Origin: Pseudisothecium myosuroides | Taxonomy: Eukaryota > Streptophyta > Bryopsida > Hypnales > Lembophyllaceae | NCBI GenBank assembly: GCA_951799445.1 | Contig: OX637291.1 | Location: 498,501 to 562,500, forward strand | Direction: 5' to 3' | Length of the DNA stretch: 64,000 bases | In this document: piece after piece, positions 50,517 through 60,813 of the stretch | How positions within the stretch are numbered: the first letter of the stretch is position 1 | Layout: each line of letters starts with the position of its first letter | The notes under the pieces: model-generated | Told to the model about the DNA's origin: nothing | Databases searched by the model: none | The model's input: only the letters and a program-made list of their open reading frames with translations | Program-made: the position numbers and the translations under genes

Positions 50517-52418
50517 ATGGCGGAGTCCAGCAAACCGGTAGCGCGCCGACCTTCTGTCACAGCTCAGATAGTTAGACCGGCTATTCCTGCCGACCCAACG
50601 CACCGGAAGGAGTTAGAGACAGATCTGACCCGGATGGGGTGCGTAGGTTTGATCCACCGACCGTGGAATGTTAAGAACGCGGAGATGCTGGAGCAGCTGA
50701 TTTCGGAAGTCCCGAATCAGTTCGAGTTGACTGTGAGAGGCCAACCCGGAGCATGGACGACGGATGTATGGGCTGACGTATACGGGTTTGGGAAGGACGG
50801 ATCCGGATTAGGTTCTCGGGTAGAGACGTACGGGATTGGGAAGTTCCGCAATCCGGTTACCACTAAAGACGGATACCCAGTGAGTGACTGTAAGGATGCT
50901 AGGCAGAAACGGGTGTTGGAATTTTTGATTCCGATCATGTATCCGGAAAAGCCCACCCGAGTTACGGTTACGGTGGCCAACACTATCTTTGGGTCTTTAG
51001 AAGATAAGGTAGTTCACTGGGGGAAAGTTCTAGCCGGGATAGTAAAGAAGCTCGTGTCGCACGTAGGGAAGGGGAAGCCAAGCCTTCTCAGTCCGTACCT
51101 GTTTCACCTGTATCACCATCAAGAGGTGCTGACGAGTGAAGAGATGGTGATTTACAACACCGGATTGGAAATCGTGAAGTACGGTCTCACGCACGAGATT
51201 CCACCAGATACTCCGATCGAGGGAGAGGAGGAGGAAGAAGAAGAAGATGAGGACGAGGAAGAAGAACCGCAGCCGCAGGATCTGGTCGACAAGCGGGAGA
51301 AGAGAAGGAAGTTGACCAATCCGAACTCGAGGGTGGAACAGCTGACCCCGGAAAAGGGAGAGCCGAGTCAACCCCCGGAACCAGAACCGCAGTCGGACTT
51401 CTTCGACGCCGGAACGCAGTGGATGGAGGAGGCCAAACACATGTATTTCGGCATGTCGGACATGATCCTGGGGATTGCTGCAGAGTTGAAGGTGGAGCCG
51501 GAAGATATCATAAATCAGATCCGGAAACTACCGAGCCCGGATCTGTTTCGTGAGAAGGACGAGAGGATCAAGAACTTGGAGAAGGAAAAGGATGACCTGT
51601 TAGGTCGGGTAAACTGGGCGGATACAGATGCCGCAGTTGCACGGCAGAAGGAGGCGGAGGCTCTCCAACTCGTCCACAATCTGACCGCGTTGGTGGAGCA
51701 GCCCGCGGAAGCTGTGGTCAAATCCCGACTCTTCACCAATCAGCTGAGTGGCATAGGCCACTTATCCGGGTCCAAGGTGGTAACTATTTTGGTGGACTAC
51801 CAGGCCCGGATGGAAGGTATTTTGAAGGAGATGGCGCAACTGTTGGGGCACCTTGACCCGAACAAGCCCTTGGACTTCACCCACTTTCCGGAGCTGCCCA
51901 ATGTCGACTTGTTGAAAACGCCCCAGAAGCCAGGGGCAGGGATGAGTTTACCGGCATCCCCAAGACCTACTCCAGGTCAGGCACGGATCCAGACGAAGAC
52001 CACAAAGTTCGGCCAGACGAGGAGTGTCCAGTCGATTCCGGTAGGAGCAGGGAGTTCCGTTCCGGCATCCGGGACATCCGTCCGGAGCAATTTAATCCAC
52101 CGGATGGGGGCCTTGTCGAATCCGGCTCGGACCAATCCGATCGACTTTACTCACATGCAGAAGGCATCGCCCAAGAGGAATACAACACCGATTCAGCTGG
52201 ACGATTCGCCAGAGAAAGAGACCAGAGTGGAGATGATCCAAGAGTCCGAGAAGGGGGAATTCACTTCCGGCGATGAGACGGAATCGGATGACGACCCGCC
52301 GCCGATCCAGCGGAAGATTCCGACCCGGGCTGCAACGAAGTCTACTCCACCGAAAGGGAGCAGGAAACCACTTGCAGGGCCAAGTAGCAGCGCGAAGAAA
52401 TCAAAGCGGGGAAAGTAA
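50517..52418 (+). CDS. LTR-encoded protein LORF-B (intact)
   Basis: 633 aa from ATG 50517 (MAESSKPVARR). It has the same architecture as LORF-A: a basic N-terminus; a conserved domain with LIHRPWNVKNAEMLEQLI, YPEKPTRVTVTVANTIFG and SPYLFHLYHHQE; a Glu-rich run (~235-255); a predicted coiled coil (~345-395); the block GSKVVTILVDYQARMEGILKE; a shared NPARTNPIDFTHM block; a hydrophobic-acidic IQLDDSP motif at ~559-564 with a downstream Ser/Asp cluster; and a basic tail (KKSKRGK). No catalytic motif is recognised. Nuclear localisation and a role in transcription or silencing of the element are hypotheses. Other copies are truncated (B0) or nonsense-mutated (B1). Confidence 0.85.
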   Translation: MAESSKPVARRPSVTAQIVRPAIPADPTHRKELETDLTRMGCVGLIHRPWNVKNAEMLEQLISEVPNQFELTVRGQPGAWTTDVWADVYGFGKDGSGLGSRVETYGIGKFRNPVTTKDGYPVSDCKDARQKRVLEFLIPIMYPEKPTRVTVTVANTIFGSLEDKVVHWGKVLAGIVKKLVSHVGKGKPSLLSPYLFHLYHHQEVLTSEEMVIYNTGLEIVKYGLTHEIPPDTPIEGEEEEEEEDEDEEEEPQPQDLVDKREKRRKLTNPNSRVEQLTPEKGEPSQPPEPEPQSDFFDAGTQWMEEAKHMYFGMSDMILGIAAELKVEPEDIINQIRKLPSPDLFREKDERIKNLEKEKDDLLGRVNWADTDAAVARQKEAEALQLVHNLTALVEQPAEAVVKSRLFTNQLSGIGHLSGSKVVTILVDYQARMEGILKEMAQLLGHLDPNKPLDFTHFPELPNVDLLKTPQKPGAGMSLPASPRPTPGQARIQTKTTKFGQTRSVQSIPVGAGSSVPASGTSVRSNLIHRMGALSNPARTNPIDFTHMQKASPKRNTTPIQLDDSPEKETRVEMIQESEKGEFTSGDETESDDDPPPIQRKIPTRAATKSTPPKGSRKPLAGPSSSAKKSKRGK

Positions 52419-53258
52419 TTAGTATGTTTGCAGTTTTAGGATTTTTAATTTGGAGCGGATTTTCCGTGCGTGGGGCCCGGTTCCGGATTCTTAGGAGTAG
52501 TTGACTTTGAACTTTCCGGATATTACGGTTGGTTACTGATTGGTCACCTGGATTTTCAGGTGTTCTTTTTTTGGCTTTTTGTTTGGGTTTTTAAGTGGAG
52601 GGCAGCTTGTTGCCCTTTCATTCCAGCCTTGCCCATTTTGTGTGCATTAGTTTGTGTGCATATTCTCTTTTCTCTAATCTGAGCCACTAAGTGGACATTC
52701 GGATTTCTGGCTATGTGTGCGTTTTCTTGAGTTGTTTATGAATGGTGAAAGTGTGAGAGAGGGCGGGTGAGGGGGAATCCGGGTTGAAAATTAGTTGGAC
52801 CTGTTTTGAGCGAGTAAGTTTGTGAGGAAACTTTACTAGACTTGTGAGTAAGGACTTGTGCGTGGTACCTTTAAATTGCCGTAACGGTGATCCGGTTCTA
52901 AGGAGTGGTGCGGATGCGAGTCCGGAATCCAGGGAGGGTTCCGAGCGGAGATAAGCGACCGCCAGCGGAAAATCCCCACTCACCGGAAGGTCTGCCAACC
53001 ATAGGAATAGTCTGGTAGATGGATGCACGAATCTCTTCCAGTTCCGGCTGTCTTGATCTGTCGTTGTAGTAAAAGTGGAAGGATGCAATTCTGAGTGACC
53101 TGTTTTCCGGGCAAGCTACTCGGGGAATTGTGAGGATTGTTACTTTCTCTACTCTGCAATAAAAACTCGGTTAGGATTGTTTTGTGTGAAGTTTTGCGCA
53201 GAGAAATAGATGCCTATGAGTGGTGCGTTCCTACCCCTCTAAAGATCAAATGCAGACA

Positions 53259-53279
53259 CCCCTGAGGGTAAAACAGGGG
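53259..53279 (+). other. Conserved RNA-hairpin candidate (B2)
   Basis: Stem CCCCTG/CAGGGG with loop AGGGTAAAA. Compared with families A and C the third pair is C-G instead of T-A, keeping the stem intact. Confidence 0.55.
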
Positions 53280-54295
53280 AATAGAAAACCAGTTGAAGTT
53301 GAGAAGTGAGACCCGGAATCCGGATCATACCGGAAACAGGGAAGAGATAGATCCGGATTGGGATCCGGAAAACCATTGTGTAAGAAATAGGAAAAGAAAG
53401 AGGGGTTTGCTTGGGTTTTTGGTTGTTTTGATTAAGACTCGGATACTTCTTAGCTTGCTGAAACATACTAGAATCTCCTGGGACGATATTTCGTGTTATC
53501 TTACCATCATTTTGGTGTTAAGGATACTTACGCCTAGATTGCGCGTACGACAGGAGCCATTTGCGACCTTCACCGACTGAGCGTGTCAGGTGCTAACCGG
53601 GCCTGCATGCATTCCATGTGGCGCCATGAGAAGTCACGTGAGATTTTCCGACATTCTCTGACTTACAGAAGAACCTTCCACGGGCGGTCAACCGTACCTA
53701 ACCTCCAATGGGAATTTCTTGGAAATTTCTCGGGGTATGCTAAATTCTCACTAAAAATTGTATTAGCTTGGTTTATGCTAATAATGCACTCCACCAAGTT
53801 TTGCAACATTCCGATAGCGGCAAGTACCAGAACTGGCCAGATTCCTCGAAATTTACATATGTATCGGAATTACCGGTACCTTGACCGGCGCTCCGGGAGC
53901 GTCCGACAGCGAAATGAAGTCACTAAGGAGTCTTTTCCTACTCCCTTGCACCTACCGGGGACCACAGGCTAGTTACCTTTCTCAAATTAGGAAACCTCCA
54001 AGTTTTGAAAATTTACTCCAACTTGGTTTTTAATCTACGGTAGCTTCTGTTGGGGTTTTGGTATTGATATAGGGAATATAGGGCTTTTGGACTAAAAATG
54101 GTGTTCTAGAGCCAACGGCGCAATCCGTTTGGCATTTGAAGTTGAACTCCAAAAGTTAGGATGTTGGTCTAGCGTAGGGTAAAAAGTTAGTTTTGTAGGA
54201 GTAGGATGAAAATCTTGGAAGATAAGGATGAAAATCCAAGTCGATAAGATTACTATTAGGTCTTTAGAAGGGGAGGGGGTGAGCCCTTGAAAACC

Positions 54296-54303
54296 TATTT
54301 AAG
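54296..54303 (+). promoter_or_regulatory. TATA-like box of E1
   Basis: TATTTAAG precedes GGTTCCACTTCCCTCTCT. The matching place in E2 has TATAAG at 62084-62089 followed by GGCTCCATTTTTCTCTCT. Confidence 0.5.
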
Positions 54304-54683
54304 GGTTCCACTTCCCTCTCTAAAGTCACCCCCTTCATTTTGTTGTTGGGTCCATGGATCCAAGTTATTTTGGCTTTCTTTGGCATTTGAGGCCAAAGCT
54401 ACTCTACGGTGTTTTCAGAGCCTTTTTTGGACTCTATTGTTGTTGCTCTACTTTGCTTGCGTGTGCCGTGACATGTACTTGGGTCCCACTTTCGCGGGGT
54501 AGCCATTTTACCCCCATTGTGGTGATATTTTTGGTATTTTGGGTTCTTGAGGTTCTTGGGCACTACGGAGAGTTGTACTAACCCTAGTGGCAACCCCCAC
54601 CGTACCTTGGCGATGCCGCTTTGGGGGTCCCCTAGTGCGTGAGAGAGAGGGGCTTATTGTTGGGTTGTGATTAGTTAGATTAA

Positions 54684-55616
54684 CCCCTAAAGGCCCAAGG
54701 CCTTTTTTCTGCCAAAAAACAGTGAAAACTACCATTTCTATAGCAAACAGTAAAAAAAATTGAAAAATGATTCTTTTGCAAATCTAACCATAGGATCTTA
54801 CACCTAACTAGTATGAGAATGTGTGGAAAAAATTTCAGAATTTTTGACCGCACAGATTGCAAGAAATCTGCGTTTAAAGTGAAAAAAACAAGTTTTTCAG
54901 CACATTGCGGGACTAGATTTTTTGACTTTAAACATTTTTAATTTAAAATTTTTGCACTACAGAGTTTTGAGCTTTAAATCTTTATAGAGGAGAATTGAGT
55001 TGAGAGTCTAGGAAAAAAAAAGAAATTCAAAAAAACTTAATTATCATTCTTAAAAAAATTGTTAAGTAGAAGTAAGTATGAGATAGAAGGAAAATCTAAA
55101 ATATTAATATCTCTTAGATGGAATTAAAATTCATTAATCCCAAAGGAGAGATTGTTTGAGCAACTAAACTAAACCATGCAAAAAAAAAAATTGAAAAATT
55201 TGAAAGATTGCATTCAGAAATGAATCCTACAAGTTATTTTTTTCAAGAAGATGCTCTAACTGCCCGAAAAACAAGAATGTCGATAACTTTCTCATAACAT
55301 ATCCAAATGAAATGAATCAAAGCTTTCCGAATAGACAAAAATATAATCTATGAGGAAAAAAATATTTTAAAAAAAAATTCGAATTTTTTTCCATTTTTTT
55401 TTTGCTGCCCGAGCTGCCCGCCGTCCCCTGTTTTGAGCTTATTTGGTCATAACTTTTTTTCCCGGGCACCGATTGTGAAAAAAATTATATTCCCACAAAG
55501 CTTATCAGCTTTTCTATCTCCAAAAAAAGTTTCAAAAAATCACAAGAAAATTTCAGCTCGTAGGTACCTGCCCGAAAACGCATTTGTCCCCCAAAGGGAC
55601 AACGGTCCTTTAGGGG
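54684..55616 (+). mobile_element. piggyBac-type MITE, copy F2
   Basis: 933 bp between TTAA sites (54680-54683 and 55617-55620). Terminal inverted repeats CCCCTAAAGG and CCTTTAGGGG are perfect. The internal sequence is highly similar to F1, with no transposase. It is inserted in E1. Confidence 0.8.
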
Positions 55617-56087
55617 TTAACTAGACTCAGTGTCAGTTGCAAATGTCAGAGACGTAGGGACCTTAACCCCCCGTACAGTGAAGCTCTGGCCTACGCCACG
55701 TGGAACTTAGACCACTTCGCCGTATAACGGCGAAGCTTTGACCCTGACCATAGAAAAGTTTGTTGTGTTTTATAGAAAACCCCTTGAACGGCAAAGCTTT
55801 GAATTTAGAAAAGTTTGGAGTGTTTTACAAAGCCGTCAAGGACCGTTCTGGCGTTCTGTGTTAGTTTCCAAATATCCACCAGTGGATATCATAGTTAGTT
55901 TCAAAATATCCAAAACCTTACGTACCTTAGCTAAAGTTTCACCCTATAGCACCAACCCCAGTAGCGTACCATTAGCTCCCAACACCCATTAGTTTCCCAT
56001 TAGCTCCCAACATCCCATTAGTTATCGTTAGCTCCCAATAAACCCGATAGTCCCAAGCCTATCCATCGAGAGCCCAGTGCAACCCTA

Positions 56088-56255
56088 GAGTGCCCCAAAC
56101 ATACCCACCAAGAAGCCCAGTATACCTCTGGAGTGCCCCAGCATACCCACCGAGAAGCCCAGCAATCCCTGGAGTGCCCCAGCATACCCACCGAGAAGCC
56201 TAGCAGCCCTAGAGTGCCTCAGCATACCCACCAAGGAGCCTAGTGAGCCCTGAAG
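56088..56255 (+). repeat. ~42-bp tandem repeat in E1
   Basis: GAGTGCCYC units start at 56088, 56131, 56172 and 56213 with a CATACCCACCRAGAAGCC core, in the downstream part of E1. Confidence 0.7.
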
Positions 56256-56781
56256 GCCGGGTCCCGTGACAGCAAGGCCGGGTATCAGGCAGTGAGGGGG
56301 AGGGTTCAGCAAGCATTCGGGAAGAGGGTCCAGAAAGCATTCGGGAGGGAGGGTCCAGCAAGCATCAAGGTTGCACGGACATCCAGCGTCCACATCCATC
56401 CATTTTGGAGCGTCCGAGGTCATAGAGAATTTCCTCTATTCCAGACGAGCCCCGTTCAGTGGACGGGCGAGCGGGCGGGCGGACGGGCAGGTGGGAGAAA
56501 GGCATTACCCTACGCTCGGGTCAAATTCGTTAAAAAATAATTCAAAAATAAAATAAATATGGCATGTAGTATAATTTTCAGAAATTATAATGAGACATAA
56601 GTTGAAATCTCAAAAAAGACTTATGAAAACAAATTGAAATCTTAATAAGATCTTCATAAATGATGAAAAATGAAAAACAATATTGTCCATGTGTTTCAAA
56701 AAATAGAAAAAATAATATACAAGAATTTTTCATATTGAGACTTTGAGTATTATGCTGTAAAGCCTTGTTTGTGAAGCTTAA

Positions 56782-57716
56782 CCCCTAAAGGTCCAAACAC
56801 TGTTTTTTGACAACATAGCAATTTTGGGCAGCTCACTACGAGTGGAGTTTTTATTTTTTTCCTTTGAAATTTTCACACAAGATGTGCTCAAGGATTAGCT
56901 TTAAGGCCCAACAATTTTCATAACTTTTGATTACATAGTTAAAAAGTTATCGTATGATATGTAATTTTCCGTGTACGGCGAGCAGCCCGAGCAGCTCAAA
57001 AAAATTCTTTAAAAATCATTTTTTTAAATTTAAAAAAAAAAATTGGTTCTTTAGATTTATACGTACGTGGAAAGCTTTAAATCATTCCATTTGGATTAAT
57101 GAGTCCAAAGTTATGAGGATTTTTAGTTTGAGGGTAGTTTTAGAATTTCTACTCTAAAATAAACTTTGAAGTCCTTTATTTCACTCAATTTCCAATATTT
57201 TTGAAAAAAAATAAAAAAATTGGATGCAGATTATTTATTAGAACATTACAACCGTTGGGATTGGCATTGTTCAATTCCATAAATAAATTCTTAACAATTT
57301 AGTATTTTGAATCATTCTCTACTTCTTTCTACTTACTATTTTTTTATTATATGTTGTGCAATTCCAAATGATCTGAAAATTTTCAAGCATGTAGCCAACT
57401 TGCCTAAAAGAATGAATCCAAAGAGTAACCACCATTTTGGGCATTTTTTCATACAAATGTGACCTTGTGAAGTGCAGCTGCCCGGATTTTCGCAGGGACA
57501 AAAAAAGGATTTTTGTCAATTCAAACGCTAATATCTTCCAATCCGCATGGTGGAAAATTCTGAAATTTTTTCCACATCTTCTCAAACTAGTGTACTATAA
57601 GATCTTACGGTTACATGTGTCCAAAAATGTTTTTTTTCTAAAATTTGGTACTTGTATTAGAAATGGCAGTTTTGGAGCGATTTTGGTGAAAACATAGTCT
57701 CTGACCTTTAGACTCG
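56782..57716 (-). mobile_element. piggyBac-type MITE, copy F3, degraded
   Basis: Minus-strand copy. The left end has TTAA plus CCCCTAAAGG (56778-56791). The right end is decayed (CCTTTAGACTCGGGGGG) and its TTAA is gone. The internal sequence matches F1 in reverse (TGGAAAAAATTTCAGAATTTT region) but is clearly more diverged, so it is the oldest of the three. Confidence 0.6.
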
Positions 57717-58633
57717 GGGGGTGTACTACATAGTATGTTTATACATCACGTGCGTTCAAGGCCCTATAGTATGGGGCCTATGTAGGTAAATTTGGTGAAT
57801 TTGTGTAGGGCTATCTTTACCTAAATTTCTAAATTAGACTAATTATTTGTACCCTACCTTTCATTTAAATTTTTTTTTTGTATGAATTTTTGATACCCTA
57901 TGTTCATTATAAATGCCAAGTTCTAAGAGCTAGAAGTTTGTCACCAACATTATGGAATCAAAAGAGAGTTTATGATTAAAAATTTGGGACATGTGATGGA
58001 GTATTGTAGTGAACACGAAGTGAACATTTTCAAACAAAGGCCAAAAAAATAGAACTTTGAAACAGCAATTCCATTGACACACATTCAAACTGTCACTACT
58101 TCCTAGAGCAAATGCAAAGTAGAGTGGAACAGTTTCAAGCAGAGGCCACACAAACAGCACTTTGAACCTACAATTGAATTGAAACACATTCAAATTTCCT
58201 GCAACAAGTGCTAAGTAATATCCAGAGTAGAAACAATGCAAGAACATGTTCAAACCATACACGAAGGAATACTTGTAAGAATATACGGAGAAAATGCAAT
58301 GTGCACAAATGCAATGCATGTATTTAAAATACAACACATAGCAGGAAACTGTGGTCCAAAAACTGAAGTCTACACAAAGAAATATCCAATGTTATCCTCT
58401 GAAATGCAATGGGGAATTGCCTGCCTAGAAGGACCAAAAAATCCTGAATGACATCATGCAAAATAACCCAGTAGTTTGTGGAGTTCCTTGCTGAGGATAA
58501 TTTGCAGAACATCGTGCAAATAACCTGCACATTAAGACAACAGCAGCACAATGAAGCAAAATGATGGAACACCAAACAAAAATTTGAATATGCAAGAAAT
58601 CTAGAATTGTAAGATTGCAAACATTGCCTCACC
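57717..58633. other. Non-coding stretch, possible 3' exon or UTR of the minus-strand gene
   Basis: No firm gene. On the minus strand an acceptor-like TTAATGTGCAG near 58530 is followed by a short coding-like frame (HDVLQIILSKELHKLLGYFA) that ends in TGA. It may be a further exon of the ORF at 58634-59131, but the phases do not fit its present donor. Confidence 0.3.
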
Positions 58634-59131
58634 TCATCGCATTGCCGGGGTTACCCATACATTTGAGGAGAGAGCCTGCCCATCTTCCTTCCAAACTTGA
58701 ACTTCGTGTTGCCATCCGCTCCGAAGAATTCCTTGCAATAGATGTAGCTCTGTAGCCGATAGCTTGCCAAGTGGACTACTTCGCAGGTTTGCCAGGACTG
58801 CAACGTTTACTTTCCACGACTTTGTGAAAAAATGAACGTTCTTGTCAAATGCTTGAAGAATGTACTTCGCCTTCTTGGACGTAGATAAATCCACAACTGC
58901 CACCTTCAAGTCAAATAAGGCAAGTCGCAGCGCTGCGTACTGCAGGGTGGATCCTGCACACATATAAGCATCACGAGAAACACCTGCCAATGCAGGCAGC
59001 AAGCGCAACATTGCGCTCCGATTGACATGACGACGCTCAAAACGGAGCCACTCGCAATGAGACTCAAAAGAAAAGTCTAGGACAAAGTGCAACAACGCTT
59101 GAGTAAGAACCAGTTCTGCAACTGACCCCAT
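58634..59131 (-). CDS. Unrecognised 165-aa protein or exon
   Basis: The minus-strand frame is open from 59227 to the TGA at 58634. The first in-frame ATG in good context is 59131 (MGSVAELVLTQALLHF). Upstream is a good splice acceptor (TTTTTTCTGCTGCAG near 59240) paired with a possible donor GTAAGCC near 59327, which would be a 5'-UTR intron. A consensus donor (GATGAG|GTGAGG) lies just past the stop. The protein is helix-rich, with mixed hydrophobic and charged residues and no signal peptide, Cys motif or known domain that I recognise. It could be one exon of a larger gene whose frame is now broken by the stop. Confidence 0.45.
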   Translation of the reverse strand: MGSVAELVLTQALLHFVLDFSFESHCEWLRFERRHVNRSAMLRLLPALAGVSRDAYMCAGSTLQYAALRLALFDLKVAVVDLSTSKKAKYILQAFDKNVHFFTKSWKVNVAVLANLRSSPLGKLSATELHLLQGILRSGWQHEVQVWKEDGQALSSNVWVTPAMR

Positions 59132-59227
59132 GATCAGGCTGCCACTCCAACCCGGCGAAAAAAATGCAATGTAAGCACACAGGGACTCGCTAGCCGGAAG
59201 CACATACACTAACGTCAAGAACCAAGT

Positions 59228-60813
59228 TTACAAAGTCTGCAGCAGAAAAAAATGATGAGTTTAGCGCAGAACAAGAGAACACGAGAGGAATAACACACAT
59301 GCAAAACAGGCAAAGTAATCAGGGCTTACGCACGCAGCGAGATAGCACGAATTCTTGGTTTTTACCCTCAAACAAAATACAATGGACGATCACAACATCG
59401 GACAGGAGTTAGGGTCGAGGCAACTAACCTAAAGCGATTCTACCACACCCAAAACCCCAGCGATCTGTGCGGCAAAACCCATAACCAAAAATCAGCAACG
59501 ACAAGCGGAGAAAGCCGTTAAATTGGAGCGGTGATCGTCGCCAAGGAAAACCAGGAGGAGGCGCTAATTCAAAAATTCAGATTTAGCGACAACGTTCACC
59601 ATGCAAGCTAGGAAGCGCAGCAAGGTTCACAATTCAATGAAGGCAAAGACGGCGCAGGCAGATTAGGTGAAACTAGGAAATGCAAAGTCAAATTGTACAA
59701 GACAAATGCAATTACAAACAAAGTGGGGGAGAAGCTTACAAAGGAAGGCGCAACAAGATATCAGAGCGCGGTGCAGCCAAAAACACAATCCCAGCAGCGA
59801 AAAACTGAAGGAGAACCACAGGGTGTACATGTAATTGTGTGGGCTGAAGCATGTAAGAAAAACATATCTTGGCAAAGTGTCAAACTGAAGTGCGCCAGGG
59901 AACAACAAGAAGTGACTGACAGCAGGATTCCTGAATTCCAAATGTCTCATCTGAATCTTCCTATGATCTGGGAAGATCTCGCAAAGTGTCAATTCCAATG
60001 GATCTCATTATAGTAGGTTAGTGTAGATTTGAGGTTTTAATAAAATGGGTTACTGCTGATGTGGCACCCAAATTTGACAAAATGACTAAGGAAAAAAAAA
60101 TTGTGACATAAAATAAAAGGGGGCCTTGGTGTTCAGAAGTGCGTGTAAAGTTCAACACGTATTACCTGGCAATCCTTAGAAATTTAATGCCAATGTTCAA
60201 ATTCATTTATCCCTCCACAAGAAGTAATGAACCAAATACCCAAAAGAAAGTGGAATTAAAAAAAATGAGGTCGGGTATTTAAATCCCAAGCCCGATTAAT
60301 GTTTGGCTGCAGAGACCTGGCCAACAAAAAAAAAATAATGTGGTTGTTTGAAAATTTGTATTCCTCCCGTCTAAATAATGAACCAAACAGTTAGTAAGAA
60401 AGTTTAGGGAAAAAAAATGGGGAGTGAGTGTTCAATACCCAAACGCAATTAGTATTTAGGGTAATGAACCAAACAACCAATAAAAAGACATTAAAAAAAA
60501 TGGGGAGCGAGTGCTTAAAATCCAAAGGCAATTACTGTTTAGGTACAAAAAACAAGCCAACCTAAATAAAATAGTGTGCTTTTTTAAATGATAAGCTCCC
60601 TCCCATATAAGTAATTAAATCTGACTTATCAAAAATTAGTTGACGTTTACAGACATTGGTCTTTACAAAGAAAGAACTACATTCCCAGATGCATATAGTT
60701 CTCAGTGGCTAGCTGTGAGGTAAATTTTGTTTAAAATACAATACAGCAATTCATTTTGCGATCTAGAAAATGCAGTGTTCATGTACCTGCGAGGAATGAA
60801 CAAGAACAAAGTG
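59228..60813. other. Probable 5' region of the minus-strand gene, then AT-rich repeats
   Basis: 59228-59680 is of mixed composition and may be leader or promoter of the ORF at 58634. 60080-60640 is AT-rich with irregular repeats of an AATGAACCAAAC...GGGGAGYGAGTG type in three loose copies (about 60230, 60370 and 60460). ORFs at 59663-60013 are not supported. Confidence 0.4.

Larger units (their letters stand above)
50046..53552 (+). mobile_element. Solo LTR of family B (B2)
   Basis: 3507 bp, TGTGGGAGCACGG...GCGTACGACA, with target duplication GGAGC (50041-50045 and 53553-53557). It is the reference intact B LTR and shows the empty A1 insertion site. It carries an intact LORF-B. Confidence 0.95.
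49503..56540 (+). repeat. Family E LTR-like repeat, copy E1 (split by B2 and F2)
   Basis: Starts TGAGCTCCCAAGTTGTCACTTAGG, matching E2 at 60814. Segments 49503-50045, 53558-54683 and 55621-56540 rejoin when B2 and F2 are removed. It contains the shared box CGGCGCAATCCGTTTGGCA (54114), TATTTAAG (54296-54303), the CGGCGAAGCTTTGACC motif (55728) and a ~42-bp tandem array. It is related to family D by the shared order of landmarks. No target duplication was found for E1 itself. Confidence 0.55.
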
